Part shown: piece after piece, positions 28,223-36,263 of the stretch
How the letters are laid out: each line of letters starts with the position of its first letter
Position numbering within the stretch: the first letter of the stretch is position 1
Origin: an uncultured Fidelibacterota bacterium
Lineage (GTDB): Bacteria > Fidelibacterota > Marinisomatia > Marinisomatales > TCS55
Direction of reading: 5' to 3'
Assembly: GCA_913062595.1 (NCBI GenBank)
Contig: CAJXWT010000010.1
Span: 1-40,483, forward strand
Length of the DNA: 40,483 nucleotides
Translations under genes and position numbers: made by a program
Notes under the pieces: model-generated
Databases searched by the model: none
The model's input: the letters and a program-made list of their open reading frames with translations, nothing else
Told to the model about the DNA's origin: nothing

Positions 28223-29393
28223 ATCGTGTTTCTACAGTAATCCAATCCTCATTGAATGATGAGTGCTGGATTGTCTTTCCTTCATCGGTTTTAAAGGAAT
28301 AGGAAATATGGATCAAACCATTAGATGACTGTATCAACGAAGGATAGGAAAAGCTGATATTACTGTTTTTTGGAGCTTGTCCAATGTAGCGTTTCCATAG
28401 CCATGAAGTTCCTTCATCTGTTGATAGTAGTATTGCCATTTGGTGACGTCCTTCTTCAGTATCATTGCAAGCCATAATCCAGTGGCCATTTTTTAGACCT
28501 AACACTTCAACGCTAGAACTAGGATTTGGTATTGGGGTATCTGTTGCGAAGGACCAAGTTTCTCCGCTATCCTTGGAAATGCTTTTTAGGATACGTTTGG
28601 GTTCAAGACCTGAATCACGCATATAAGCCACAATACTGCCGTCCTTTTTTGGGATTAAAGTAGGTTGTATGGGTCCTAACCCAACAATTGGGTTACTGGC
28701 TTTCCAGTTTTTTCCCAGATTATCACTTATGGCCACGATTGAAACATTATAGCCGTCGGAATATAACGGTAATAAAATCCGACCTGAATTTAAACTGATG
28801 GGATGGATACGTGTCATCCAGCCTTTTTGCCGTTTTTCGGGGTCCTTTGCGGCTTCGACTATTAATTTTGCATATGGTAAGGCATACTCCGCCCACATAG
28901 GTTCGTCAACATAACGGTCAAAACCGGATTGTATTGCATCCGCAAAGGTGTCACCAGGTTTCAAAATAATATCATCCTGCCAAGCCCATTGAGGTGCGCC
29001 TTTTTTCATGTAATTAGTTGATGTCCGATAACGCAACATTGAGTTCTCCCAACGGTTGGCTCGGACTGCTATCCAGAAAAGCCACAATTTATTTTTTTTA
29101 TCGACCCAAAGTACTGGATTACAGTCGGGAAGTCCTGGAGTATCTGCCATCTCGAAAACAGATTCCCAAATTTCCCCTCCTTTTTTTAAACGACTACCCT
29201 GGATTAATACATCATTTGCAGTCCTTTCGCCAGAGCCATAAAACCAACAAGCTAAGAGATCGCCGTTGGGAGTTTCAATTATGCTGCTGCCGTGAACGTG
29301 CTTATTCTGTAATGAAAAGATAGATTTTTCCTGAAAAAATGGTTGTCCTAGCAGCATGCACCAAGCAATAGGAATAAAAGAGATGAATCTCAT
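28221..29393 (-). CDS. Sialidase-like (BNR/Asp-box) exported protein
   Basis: 390 residues from the ATG at 29393. A hydrophobic N-terminus (MRFISFIPIAWCMLLGQP) is a signal peptide. Asp-box motifs SDNLGKNW, SKDSGETW and STDEGTSW show a six-bladed beta-propeller of the sialidase/BNR_2 superfamily, and a conserved Arg-rich segment (MTRIHPI) is present, but the FRIP motif and the full catalytic set of true sialidases cannot be confirmed. An upstream in-frame ATG at 29429 would overlap the preceding adenylyltransferase gene and add residues before the signal peptide, so the shorter start is chosen. It would act on sugars in the periplasm or outside, in line with the sugar-related genes upstream. 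Confidence 0.8.
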   Translation of the reverse strand: MRFISFIPIAWCMLLGQPFFQEKSIFSLQNKHVHGSSIIETPNGDLLACWFYGSGERTANDVLIQGSRLKKGGEIWESVFEMADTPGLPDCNPVLWVDKKNKLWLFWIAVRANRWENSMLRYRTSTNYMKKGAPQWAWQDDIILKPGDTFADAIQSGFDRYVDEPMWAEYALPYAKLIVEAAKDPEKRQKGWMTRIHPISLNSGRILLPLYSDGYNVSIVAISDNLGKNWKASNPIVGLGPIQPTLIPKKDGSIVAYMRDSGLEPKRILKSISKDSGETWSFATDTPIPNPSSSVEVLGLKNGHWIMACNDTEEGRHQMAILLSTDEGTSWLWKRYIGQAPKNSNISFSYPSLIQSSNGLIHISYSFKTDEGKTIQHSSFNEDWITVETR

Positions 29394-29400
29394 TTTATTA

Positions 29401-29871
29401 TTATTTTGACTTAATAATCCGATCAACAAGCTTAGTGGTACTTTTTTCTGGTACCAAAGGTATGGTTTCTACAATTCCGCCGTTGGCAATTACTGTATCT
29501 GCACCAACTATTGTGTTGGTGTTATAATCTCCACCTTTTACAAGGATATCTGGCAATAATTCCGAAATGATTTCTGCAGGTGTATCCTCTTCAAAACCGA
29601 TCACCATATCCACCGCTTCAAGGGCGTCCAAAATGGTGGCCCGATCATCGAAAGGCTGAAGTGGGCGATCGTGTCCTTTGAGACGTTGTACCGATTGATC
29701 ACCATTTAGACCCACAACAAGACGATCTCCTTTCTCTTTTGCTGCTGAAAGTAATTTTATATGTCCCAGGTGAAGTATATCAAAACATCCATTTGTGAAA
29801 ACAATAGTATAACCTGCTTCTTTCCACTGGTTTATTTGACTATTTGCTATGTCCCAGTCAGTAATGATCAT
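29401..29871 (-). CDS. rfaE2: D-glycero-beta-D-manno-heptose 1-phosphate adenylyltransferase (RfaE2/HldE C-terminal type)
   Basis: 156 residues, the usual length of a stand-alone cytidylyltransferase-fold enzyme. The nucleotide-binding signature TNGCFDILHLGH with HxGH at 34-37, followed by VGLNGDQSVQRLKG, DILVKGGDY and the C-terminal EKSTTKLVDRI, are diagnostic of the RfaE domain II. The enzyme joins AMP to heptose 1-phosphate to form ADP-heptose for lipopolysaccharide inner core. The kinase domain is not in this window. It lies 7 nt before the sialidase-like start and 35 nt after the oxidoreductase stop, probably in one transcript. Confidence 0.93.
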   Translation of the reverse strand: MIITDWDIANSQINQWKEAGYTIVFTNGCFDILHLGHIKLLSAAKEKGDRLVVGLNGDQSVQRLKGHDRPLQPFDDRATILDALEAVDMVIGFEEDTPAEIISELLPDILVKGGDYNTNTIVGADTVIANGGIVETIPLVPEKSTTKLVDRIIKSK

Positions 29872-29906
29872 GGGATTTAATTACTAATTAGCTTAAATAA
29901 CAAAAT

Positions 29907-31484
29907 TTAAACTAAAGCACGCTTTTTTGGATCCCACTCAATACGGCGACCTTGGAAGTAGGATTCTGTAGCCATATGACAGGCTACAGCTTCGTGGAGC
30001 GCCACATCAATATTACATTTTGGTTGACTGCCACTTCTGATTGAATCTAGCCAATCCTTAATATGTAAATGGGTTGGATCGACTCTTTTACCTTCTCTGT
30101 ATGTATATAAAAGGCCTTTATTAGCAAAATACCTTGAAGTCGCTGATGTTACACCGTCAATTTGTTTAGAGCCAGGAGAATACGTATAAATCGGATATTT
30201 TGTATTAATAATTCCTTGTTCAAGACGTTCTTTGTATTGAGTTGATTCGGAATCTGCTGTCACTATGAAGCCATGAATGGACCCACCTCCACTCTGTCCA
30301 CCCATCTGCATCGTTGCATCATGTCCCATGATACGATTTCCACGAGGTTCATTACTGGACAATGTTGCACTGTATAAAACAGTCAAATCTTTATCGGGGT
30401 ATTCAAAAGTTGCATTCCAAACATCCGGAACATCGCGTCCATCTTTGTAAAAGTAGATTCCACCTGTCGATGAAGCATATTTTGGAATTCCCAAATCCAT
30501 GATTTGATTTATAGCATCAAAATCATGAGATAGTAGATCACCAGATAGACCGGTGCCATAATCAAACCAGCAACGCCATCGAAAAAATCGTTTTAGAGCT
30601 TCCTCACCAAAGGGAAATTTATTTGGTGACGGTTCTTGAAATGTATCCCAATCGATGGTTTTAGCATTGCCCTTTGGATGAATATTCCAAACCCATGCTC
30701 CCCAAGGGGAATTACGATTTGTTGCTAATTCGACCAGATTTATCTTGCCTAACAAGCCCTGACGAATAATCTGCTTTGCTTTTTCATTGGCTTCTACTTG
30801 CCTGTTTTGGTGACCCAATTGAAAAGTAATTCCAGTTTCTTTAACAATGTCATGTAGGGCTATGGCTTCATCAAAAGTTCGTGTTAACCCTTTTTCACAA
30901 TAAACATGTTTACCCGCTTTTGCAGCGGCCATGGCGATTCGAGCATGCCAGTGATCAGGGGTGGCAACAATTACAGCATCTATTTCGTCATTGGCCAATA
31001 ATTCAGTATAGTGTAGGTATCTGGTCGCCGTTGACCGAGGTTTAGCTCCCGGGCGGATTTCATTTTTTGATGCGTCTAAACCCTGATTTGCACGTACATC
31101 GAAAAGATCACAGACACCTTTAATTGAGCAATTTAAATCTTCCTGGGTCATGTATGTTTCAAATTGTTTATCCAATTTATTTTTTTTGGCATTTTCAGCT
31201 ACTGTATCCGTCCAACCTTTTGTGGCAAAACCAGCACCACGAACAAGGTGAGAACCACGGCCACCATACCCAATGATACCGATATTCAGATGTCTACTAT
31301 CTGAAAGACTTTTGATAACAGCAGGAGCAGAATTTTCTTGAACCAGATTAGAAAGGATATTTGATTTTTTTATGGCGTCTCGGCGCATCTTTTGCCATAG
31401 TTTTACAAGAAAGAGACCAAAAACCGGTACAGTGGCAAGCCCTTTTATTAGCTCACGGCGATCCATGTTATTATTTTCACTCAT
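29907..31484 (-). CDS. Tat-exported Gfo/Idh/MocA-family oxidoreductase
   Basis: 525 residues. The N-terminus has a twin-arginine signal (DRRELIKGLATVPVFGLFLV, Arg9-Arg10), so the protein folds with its cofactor in the cytoplasm and is then exported. A Rossmann fold (NIGIIGYGGRGSHL, 67-80) and AVIVATPDHWH with YCEKGL (Glu197-Lys198, the EKP-type motif with Gly for Pro) identify the family. The C-terminal half is the substrate domain with conserved FDYGTGLSGDLLSHDFDAI. These NAD(P)-dependent enzymes oxidise or reduce sugars and inositols; Tat-exported members often act in polysaccharide breakdown. AGAGG lies 7 nt before the ATG. The DoxX gene immediately precedes it (24-nt gap), suggesting a functional pair. 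Confidence 0.9.
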   Translation of the reverse strand: MSENNNMDRRELIKGLATVPVFGLFLVKLWQKMRRDAIKKSNILSNLVQENSAPAVIKSLSDSRHLNIGIIGYGGRGSHLVRGAGFATKGWTDTVAENAKKNKLDKQFETYMTQEDLNCSIKGVCDLFDVRANQGLDASKNEIRPGAKPRSTATRYLHYTELLANDEIDAVIVATPDHWHARIAMAAAKAGKHVYCEKGLTRTFDEAIALHDIVKETGITFQLGHQNRQVEANEKAKQIIRQGLLGKINLVELATNRNSPWGAWVWNIHPKGNAKTIDWDTFQEPSPNKFPFGEEALKRFFRWRCWFDYGTGLSGDLLSHDFDAINQIMDLGIPKYASSTGGIYFYKDGRDVPDVWNATFEYPDKDLTVLYSATLSSNEPRGNRIMGHDATMQMGGQSGGGSIHGFIVTADSESTQYKERLEQGIINTKYPIYTYSPGSKQIDGVTSATSRYFANKGLLYTYREGKRVDPTHLHIKDWLDSIRSGSQPKCNIDVALHEAVACHMATESYFQGRRIEWDPKKRALV

Positions 31485-31508
31485 ATTATGCCTCTTTTAA
31501 TTTGATTC

Positions 31509-31994
31509 TTATTTAGTAAAAAATCTATCCAAACCAATTACATGACCTGTAGGGAATGCATAAAGTACCCACAGAGCACAGGCTTCAATTAAGTTTTTAT
31601 TTACAATAATATAACTGCCTTCTCCCGGTCTAGAATATTCTAAACCTAAAAAAGGAGGTGCAAAAAGATAATAGAGTATTACAAAGCCCATTCCCACTAG
31701 AGCTGAATAGCGACTAAATAGACCTAACAGGAGAGATGCACCGACCAAAGTTAAGCCCCACATATTCACAAAATCAGAAATTCCTAATAATGTAGGGTTT
31801 GATACAATTGTTTTAGCTAATGAAGAAAAAATCCATTTGGAATCAAGTAGATAGGCGGCAGAACTCCAATAGGGATTAATCAATTTGGATACACCTTCAT
31901 AAAGAAAATGCCACCCAATTAAAACGCGTAATAATACTAGGCCGTTTAATTGTGATCCTGCGTATGCATCGTTACCGGAGAGATTATTTTTCAT
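31509..31994 (-). CDS. DoxX-family membrane protein
   Basis: 161 residues with four membrane helices. The start RVLIGWHFLYEGVSKL and the later GASLLLGLFSRYSALVGM are typical of the DoxX/DoxD family, members of which have been linked to thiosulfate:quinone reduction or to membrane redox complexes. A strong AAGGAAGG site lies 6 nt before the ATG at 31994. It sits between the sugar dehydrogenase-like gene and the exported Gfo/Idh oxidoreductase, so it may pass electrons from that enzyme to the membrane; this is inferred from order alone. Confidence 0.85.
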   Translation of the reverse strand: MKNNLSGNDAYAGSQLNGLVLLRVLIGWHFLYEGVSKLINPYWSSAAYLLDSKWIFSSLAKTIVSNPTLLGISDFVNMWGLTLVGASLLLGLFSRYSALVGMGFVILYYLFAPPFLGLEYSRPGEGSYIIVNKNLIEACALWVLYAFPTGHVIGLDRFFTK

Positions 31995-32063
31995 GCTGAA
32001 CCTTCCTTGGTTAATGAATACTAAAATGTACGCAGAGAAACTGAAAATTAATAGTCAGCTTTA

Positions 32064-33509
32064 CTATTTGATATATACGATCTTGCGTGCCTGAGAGAAA
32101 TTTCTAGTTTGCATAATAACTAGGTATACACCGTTAGCAACTTGTTTGCCGAAGCGGTCTGTACCAGCCCATTTAGCCTCATAGCGTCCAGGCGGTTTGT
32201 ATTTATTTACAAGTATTTTAATTTGTTTTCCAAGCAAATTGTAAATAGTGATTTTGACATGTTTATTTTCCGGCAAGTCATAATTTATAGTGGTAATTGG
32301 ATTGAAGGGGTTGGGATAATTCTGATATAGGGAAAATCCATTTGGTATTCGGTCACCATGGTCGACTGTAGAAAGTGTCTGTACAAATTTGTATATCATC
32401 CCATCAAATGAACAAATGTACAGTTCATCATGCTGATCAATACCAAAGGAAGTAACGGAATATGGCCCTATGTCGCCAAGGGTACTCAATTCAGGGGGAT
32501 TTTCCCCATCATATTCTAAAGACCAAACATCGCCATATTCAAAGTCAGCAAAAATGTATTTTCCATAAATATCAGGGACCAAAGTACCACGATACACGAA
32601 ACCACCTGTGATAGATTCGCCAATACTATGGTCGTAGGTATAAATAGGCAAGATCAATCCGGTAGTATCACACCCTGTAGCTGGGTTATAACAGTGCGAA
32701 CCTTCCATGATATTCCAGCCGTAGTTGCCACCATATACAAGGATATCAATCTCTTCGTAGAGATCCTGACCTACATCTGCGACCCAGCAAAAATTGGTAT
32801 ATGGATCAAAACTAAATCGCCATGGATTTCGAAGTCCGTAAGCATAAATCTCATCCCTGGATTCCAGGGTGTCAGCAGCGAAGGGATTATCCACAGGAAT
32901 ACCATAATTTAAGGTTGCTGACACGGTATCGACATCAATTCGAAGTATGGCACCGAGCAGGGTTGTCAGATCCTGCCCATTATTGTAGGGGTCTCCAAAC
33001 CAACCGCCATCACCCATTCCTATGTAAAGGTAACTATCGGGACCAAAGACGATTTGACCACCGTTATGGTTACTGAACGGTTGGTCGATTTGAATGATTA
33101 TGTGTTCTGATAATTCATCACCAACATCAGGATCATCTGCTGTTACCTGAAACCGGGAAACTACTGTTCTTAGTGGATTTGGTGCTGTATAGTTGACAAA
33201 GAAATAGCGGTTATTTTCATAGTCCGGGTGAAATGCAAGGCCGAGGAGCCCCCTTTCACCTTCGTATACTACCTTATCACGAATATCAAGGAACATGATT
33301 TTTTCCGTTACAGAAGAGTTATTCTCAAAAACATAGATGGTACCTCTCTGTTCCACCACAAAAAGCCGATCGGATCCATCTGGTGCGTACTGTAGGTCAA
33401 CCGGTTGAGTGAAATACAAATTGGGAAATGCTTCCTCGATTACCACCTGGCTAGTAGCAATCAAGGGCAGAAGCAAAAGCATTCTAACTGAAATTAATAG
33501 TTTGTCCAT
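32064..33509 (-). CDS. Secreted PQQ-dependent sugar dehydrogenase-like beta-propeller with sorting domain
   Basis: 481 residues from the ATG at 33509, which has AAGGATAG just upstream and opens with a signal peptide (MDKLLISVRMLLLLPLIATS). A further ATG at 33536 would precede the ribosome binding site. The propeller shows the family hallmarks LYFTQPVDLQYAPDGSDRLFVVEQRG-like strands, ERGLLGLAFHPDY, NHNGGQIVFGPDSYLYIGMGD (with the catalytic-type His) and YGLRNPWRFSFDP. Such enzymes oxidise aldose sugars with PQQ. The last 80 residues are a sorting domain with QNYPNPFNPITTINYDL and NGVYLVIMQ, so it is probably anchored on the surface. It is the first gene of the minus-strand sugar-related group. 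Confidence 0.9.
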   Translation of the reverse strand: MDKLLISVRMLLLLPLIATSQVVIEEAFPNLYFTQPVDLQYAPDGSDRLFVVEQRGTIYVFENNSSVTEKIMFLDIRDKVVYEGERGLLGLAFHPDYENNRYFFVNYTAPNPLRTVVSRFQVTADDPDVGDELSEHIIIQIDQPFSNHNGGQIVFGPDSYLYIGMGDGGWFGDPYNNGQDLTTLLGAILRIDVDTVSATLNYGIPVDNPFAADTLESRDEIYAYGLRNPWRFSFDPYTNFCWVADVGQDLYEEIDILVYGGNYGWNIMEGSHCYNPATGCDTTGLILPIYTYDHSIGESITGGFVYRGTLVPDIYGKYIFADFEYGDVWSLEYDGENPPELSTLGDIGPYSVTSFGIDQHDELYICSFDGMIYKFVQTLSTVDHGDRIPNGFSLYQNYPNPFNPITTINYDLPENKHVKITIYNLLGKQIKILVNKYKPPGRYEAKWAGTDRFGKQVANGVYLVIMQTRNFSQARKIVYIK

Positions 33510-33885
33510 TCTATCCTTATGTATTTGGATTGTCAAAGTAACTCTATTTCCCTGATCCGAAGAAATGTACCCCCGGGTAGTCGTTGATTTGTACTATCCT
33601 AAATATATGAAATGACCATAAACAGACCAATTTGAATAATACGTTCACTATGGCAGGTTGGTATTATCCAAAGTACTGGATTTAAACTTTCATGGTTGTG
33701 GTGGTCTGGGCCGTGGTGGTGGCCGCTTAGGTATAAACGGAGAATTCAGCAGGCAAAGAAAAATGCCTGAGCTTCTAGAGATTTGGGTAAAGGTAAAACT
33801 GGCGCAACATTGTACAAGTAATAAAAAACAGTGGATAGAATTATTTGATTAGACTTATATTTTAGTGAGATTGAAGAAAAAAACT
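33510..33885. other. Long intergenic gap between divergent genes
   Basis: 376 nt without a convincing gene. It separates the minus-strand sugar dehydrogenase group from the plus-strand Mth938-like gene. It holds the predicted minus-strand promoter and a G-rich block (33689-33728, repeated GGTGG/GGTGGC) that encodes a Gly-rich stretch in one frame; the 64-codon frame at 33658-33852 has a TTG start, no ribosome binding site and no recognisable domain. I see no tRNA-like cloverleaf or strong hairpin. Confidence 0.5.
33602..33630 (-). promoter_or_regulatory. Predicted promoter for the sugar dehydrogenase group
   Basis: Read on the minus strand: TTGGTC (33625-33630) and TATATT (33602-33607) are separated by 17 nt. 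The start of transcription would be near 33595, about 85 nt before the ATG. A consensus match only. Confidence 0.3.
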
Positions 33886-34236
33886 ATGATGTTCACTTAC
33901 AACAATTTTGGCCAGATCCAGATCGGTCGTGAATTATACCAGCATGATGTTGTACTGAATAATAAAACAGTAGAACGTCGGCAAAAGAAAAAAAGTAAAC
34001 CGCTTCGAGCACAGTTTGGTCACACGCCCCTTGGCCCTCAGGAAAATATTCCCTGGGATTGTGGGGAACTGGTGATTGGTACTGGTTATTATGGCCGACT
34101 GCCGATCACTGAGGCAGTCATTCATGAAGCTGAGCAAAGAGGTATTACATTGAAGATTATGAAGACTGTGGAAGCGTGTAAGTACCTTTCTGAATCCACT
34201 GCCAATGTCAACGCTGTATTGCATATAACCTGCTGA
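33886..34236 (+). CDS. Mth938-like domain protein
   Basis: 116 residues from ATG 33886. The C-terminal part has the family's hallmarks: ELVIGTGYYGRLPITEAV (about 62-79), a short RGITLKI strand and the terminal NAVLHITC. The Mth938-like (DUF498) fold is a small alpha/beta protein found alone or fused to other domains; its human relative AAMDC is named for adipogenesis, but no bacterial function is settled. GTG at 33865 is an alternative start without a better ribosome binding site. It is followed by 140 nt before the methyltransferase genes, so it may have its own transcript or share theirs. Confidence 0.85.
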   Translation: MMFTYNNFGQIQIGRELYQHDVVLNNKTVERRQKKKSKPLRAQFGHTPLGPQENIPWDCGELVIGTGYYGRLPITEAVIHEAEQRGITLKIMKTVEACKYLSESTANVNAVLHITC

Positions 34237-34376
34237 ACCGCAGATTTTTAAGGAGGGGATTAATAAGTGATCTGATCCTGCAGGATTGATCCAAATAGCC
34301 TCTAATTTATTATACCATTAGTGTTTTATTTTTTTTTGTTGGATAAACGTTTAAATTTCTTTCTTTCATTATGTAA

Positions 34377-35306
34377 ATGAGTTACAAAATTATCAAAGAA
34401 AAGCTTGCAGCCAAGGAATCTATTCTGTTAGATGGCGGTATTGGATCTGAAGTACTACGCCGCGGTATCCGCTGGCGTCAGCATGGCATCGAAGATGCTC
34501 CTGATGTTATCCGTAGTATCCATGTTGACTATCTGGAAGCTGGAGTTGATGTGCTGACCACGCACACTTTCAATTTAACCAAACGAAACTTTATCAACTT
34601 CTTCAGAGATGAAGAACATATGGCTTTGATTGGCGCTACTGGCTTGCCCGCCAAAGCGATGGAATTGTGCCGTACTGCCGTGTCCTTAGCGAAAGAAGCA
34701 TTGGCTGAGACAGGTATGGCAGGAACTGTTCCGTTGGCTGGTTCCATTGCGCCGGTCATGCATTTATTCCGGCCTGATTTATCACCACCTGAAAACGACT
34801 GTCTGGATCACCATGAAGAATGTGTAGAGGTTCTATTAGACTGCGGCGTTGACTTTATTTTTTTCGAGGGCATGAACAATACCAGGGAAGCACAGGCGGC
34901 CCTGCAGGCAGCCGCAGGGTTTGATCTGCCTGTGTGGATGAGCTTTGTTCCTGGTATGGACGGGAATTTATTAAATGGTGAATCTTTATCGAATGTAGCC
35001 GATCTTGCCCGCGGGAATGGTGCTGAAGCAGCGCTCGTTTCTGCTGGGACCATACCTATGATAACGAAAAGTCTGCCCAATATTATTAATGGATCACCCT
35101 GTGGCGCCAAGGCAATCATTGGCCGATACAATCCTCCCAGTTGGAAGCCAGACTTTTATCCCTGCTTTGAAGATACCGATGAAGTATCACCGGAAAAATA
35201 TGCCCAAGAAGTAAATAGCTGGTTGGATCAGGGTGTTCAGATTGTAGGCGGTTCCAGTGGCACAACACCCGAACATATCCGTGCTGTCCGCAAAGTGATA
35301 GGCTAA
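34377..35306 (+). CDS. Homocysteine S-methyltransferase-family protein without zinc ligands
   Basis: 309 residues, a TIM-barrel of the Hcy-methyltransferase family: LLDGGIGSEVLRRG (17-30), TTHTFNLTKR (61-70), AGSIAP and FFEGMNN. In active members three cysteines bind the zinc that activates the homocysteine thiol. Here the first is Ala223 (in LVSAGTIP) and the usual Cys-Cys pair in GGCCGTTP is Ser293-Ser294 (GGSSGTTP). Zinc-dependent catalysis is therefore unlikely, although the rest of the fold is intact. The gene directly precedes a full-ligand paralogue (4-nt gap) with the same MSYK start and a parallel sequence, indicating tandem duplication. It could be a regulatory partner, or use a different acceptor. 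Confidence 0.88.
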   Translation: MSYKIIKEKLAAKESILLDGGIGSEVLRRGIRWRQHGIEDAPDVIRSIHVDYLEAGVDVLTTHTFNLTKRNFINFFRDEEHMALIGATGLPAKAMELCRTAVSLAKEALAETGMAGTVPLAGSIAPVMHLFRPDLSPPENDCLDHHEECVEVLLDCGVDFIFFEGMNNTREAQAALQAAAGFDLPVWMSFVPGMDGNLLNGESLSNVADLARGNGAEAALVSAGTIPMITKSLPNIINGSPCGAKAIIGRYNPPSWKPDFYPCFEDTDEVSPEKYAQEVNSWLDQGVQIVGGSSGTTPEHIRAVRKVIG

Positions 35307-35310
35307 AACC

Positions 35311-36219
35311 ATGAGCTATAAAGAATTAAAAAGCAGGATAGATGCCCAACAGGTAACATTTCTTGATGGTGGTATTGGCACAGAAATTTTACGCCGTGGA
35401 TATACTTGGGCCAGCCACCAGTTAAAGAGTGAACCGGAATTGAATTTGGAAATTCACCAGGATTACATAAATGCCGGTGCAGATGTGATTACCACCAATA
35501 CCTTTCAACTCAGCAAACGTAGCTTTCGAAATCATTTCGCTAATGATGAACACCTAGCAGCTATTGGTGCCCGGGGACTATTAGATCGCGCTGGTGAATT
35601 AATCCATGAATCAGTTGCCCTGGCGGATAAAGCGCGCCGTTCAATTAATCACAACGACACTCTGATTGCTGCTTCCATTACCACCTTGGAGTGGTGTTTT
35701 CGACCTGACCACAGTCCGGATGTTGAAGAAATATATGATGAATATCTGGAAGAGTTGACAGACTATGCCGATGCCGGCGCTGATATTTTCCTGTTTGAGA
35801 CATTCAATTCAACACCGGAAGCAGAGGTGGCAATCAAGGCTGCAAAAGAAATTGGCATACCAGCATGGGTCGCCTTTGTGCCCTATCAGGATGGCCGCCT
35901 TCTGGGAGGTCAGTCCATGGCGGAGGTAGCAGATGCCATGGCACGTAATGAACCGGATGTACTATTGTTAAACTGTGCCCCACCTGATCATATTACCGCA
36001 GGCATGGAGCAGCTGGCACCCTTGTGGGACAAACCTTTAGGAGTTTATGCTCATGTGGGCAAATTCAATCCCCCAGAATGGCAGTTTACCGATGAATATA
36101 GCGCGGATCAGCATCTGCAGGAATGCAAACACTGGCATGATCTTGGTGCGACCGTTATTGGAGGCTGCTGTGGAACAACGCCTGACTATATTAAAAAACT
36201 GACTGAGTTCTTCAGCTAA
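35311..36219 (+). CDS. Homocysteine S-methyltransferase-family protein, zinc site intact
   Basis: 302 residues. Same family as the preceding gene, with LDGGIGTEILRRG (18-30) and TTNTFQLSKR (61-70), and with all three zinc ligands: Cys222 in LLLNCAPP and Cys286-Cys287 in GGCCGTTP. Members move a methyl group from betaine, S-methylmethionine or another donor to homocysteine, forming methionine; the donor is not evident. The gap to the preceding paralogue is 4 nt, so both should be made together. It ends 44 nt from the convergent minus-strand oxidoreductase gene, with no terminator-like hairpin in between. Confidence 0.9.
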   Translation: MSYKELKSRIDAQQVTFLDGGIGTEILRRGYTWASHQLKSEPELNLEIHQDYINAGADVITTNTFQLSKRSFRNHFANDEHLAAIGARGLLDRAGELIHESVALADKARRSINHNDTLIAASITTLEWCFRPDHSPDVEEIYDEYLEELTDYADAGADIFLFETFNSTPEAEVAIKAAKEIGIPAWVAFVPYQDGRLLGGQSMAEVADAMARNEPDVLLLNCAPPDHITAGMEQLAPLWDKPLGVYAHVGKFNPPEWQFTDEYSADQHLQECKHWHDLGATVIGGCCGTTPDYIKKLTEFFS

Positions 36220-36263
36220 TCTGAATTTCCCTCCCGTTTTCTGATACTTCCTAAAGTAGATTA

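Noticed and set aside
29018-29323. 101-codon plus-strand frame inside the sialidase-like gene
   Set aside because: Overlaps the Asp-box protein on the other strand and has no start signal or domain.
33508-33536. Minus-strand TTGACA-17 nt-TAGAAT promoter match
   Set aside because: The -10 element would overlap the ATG at 33509, so transcription would begin inside the gene and lose its ribosome binding site.
33658-33852. 64-codon open frame with a Gly-rich beginning in the divergent gap
   Set aside because: TTG start without a ribosome binding site, no recognisable domain, and the Gly stretch comes from a simple G-rich DNA block.
34266-34308. ATCCTGCAGGAT palindrome after the Mth938-like gene considered as a terminator
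   Set aside because: It is a loop-less palindrome without an adjacent T-run, unlike the other terminators in the window.
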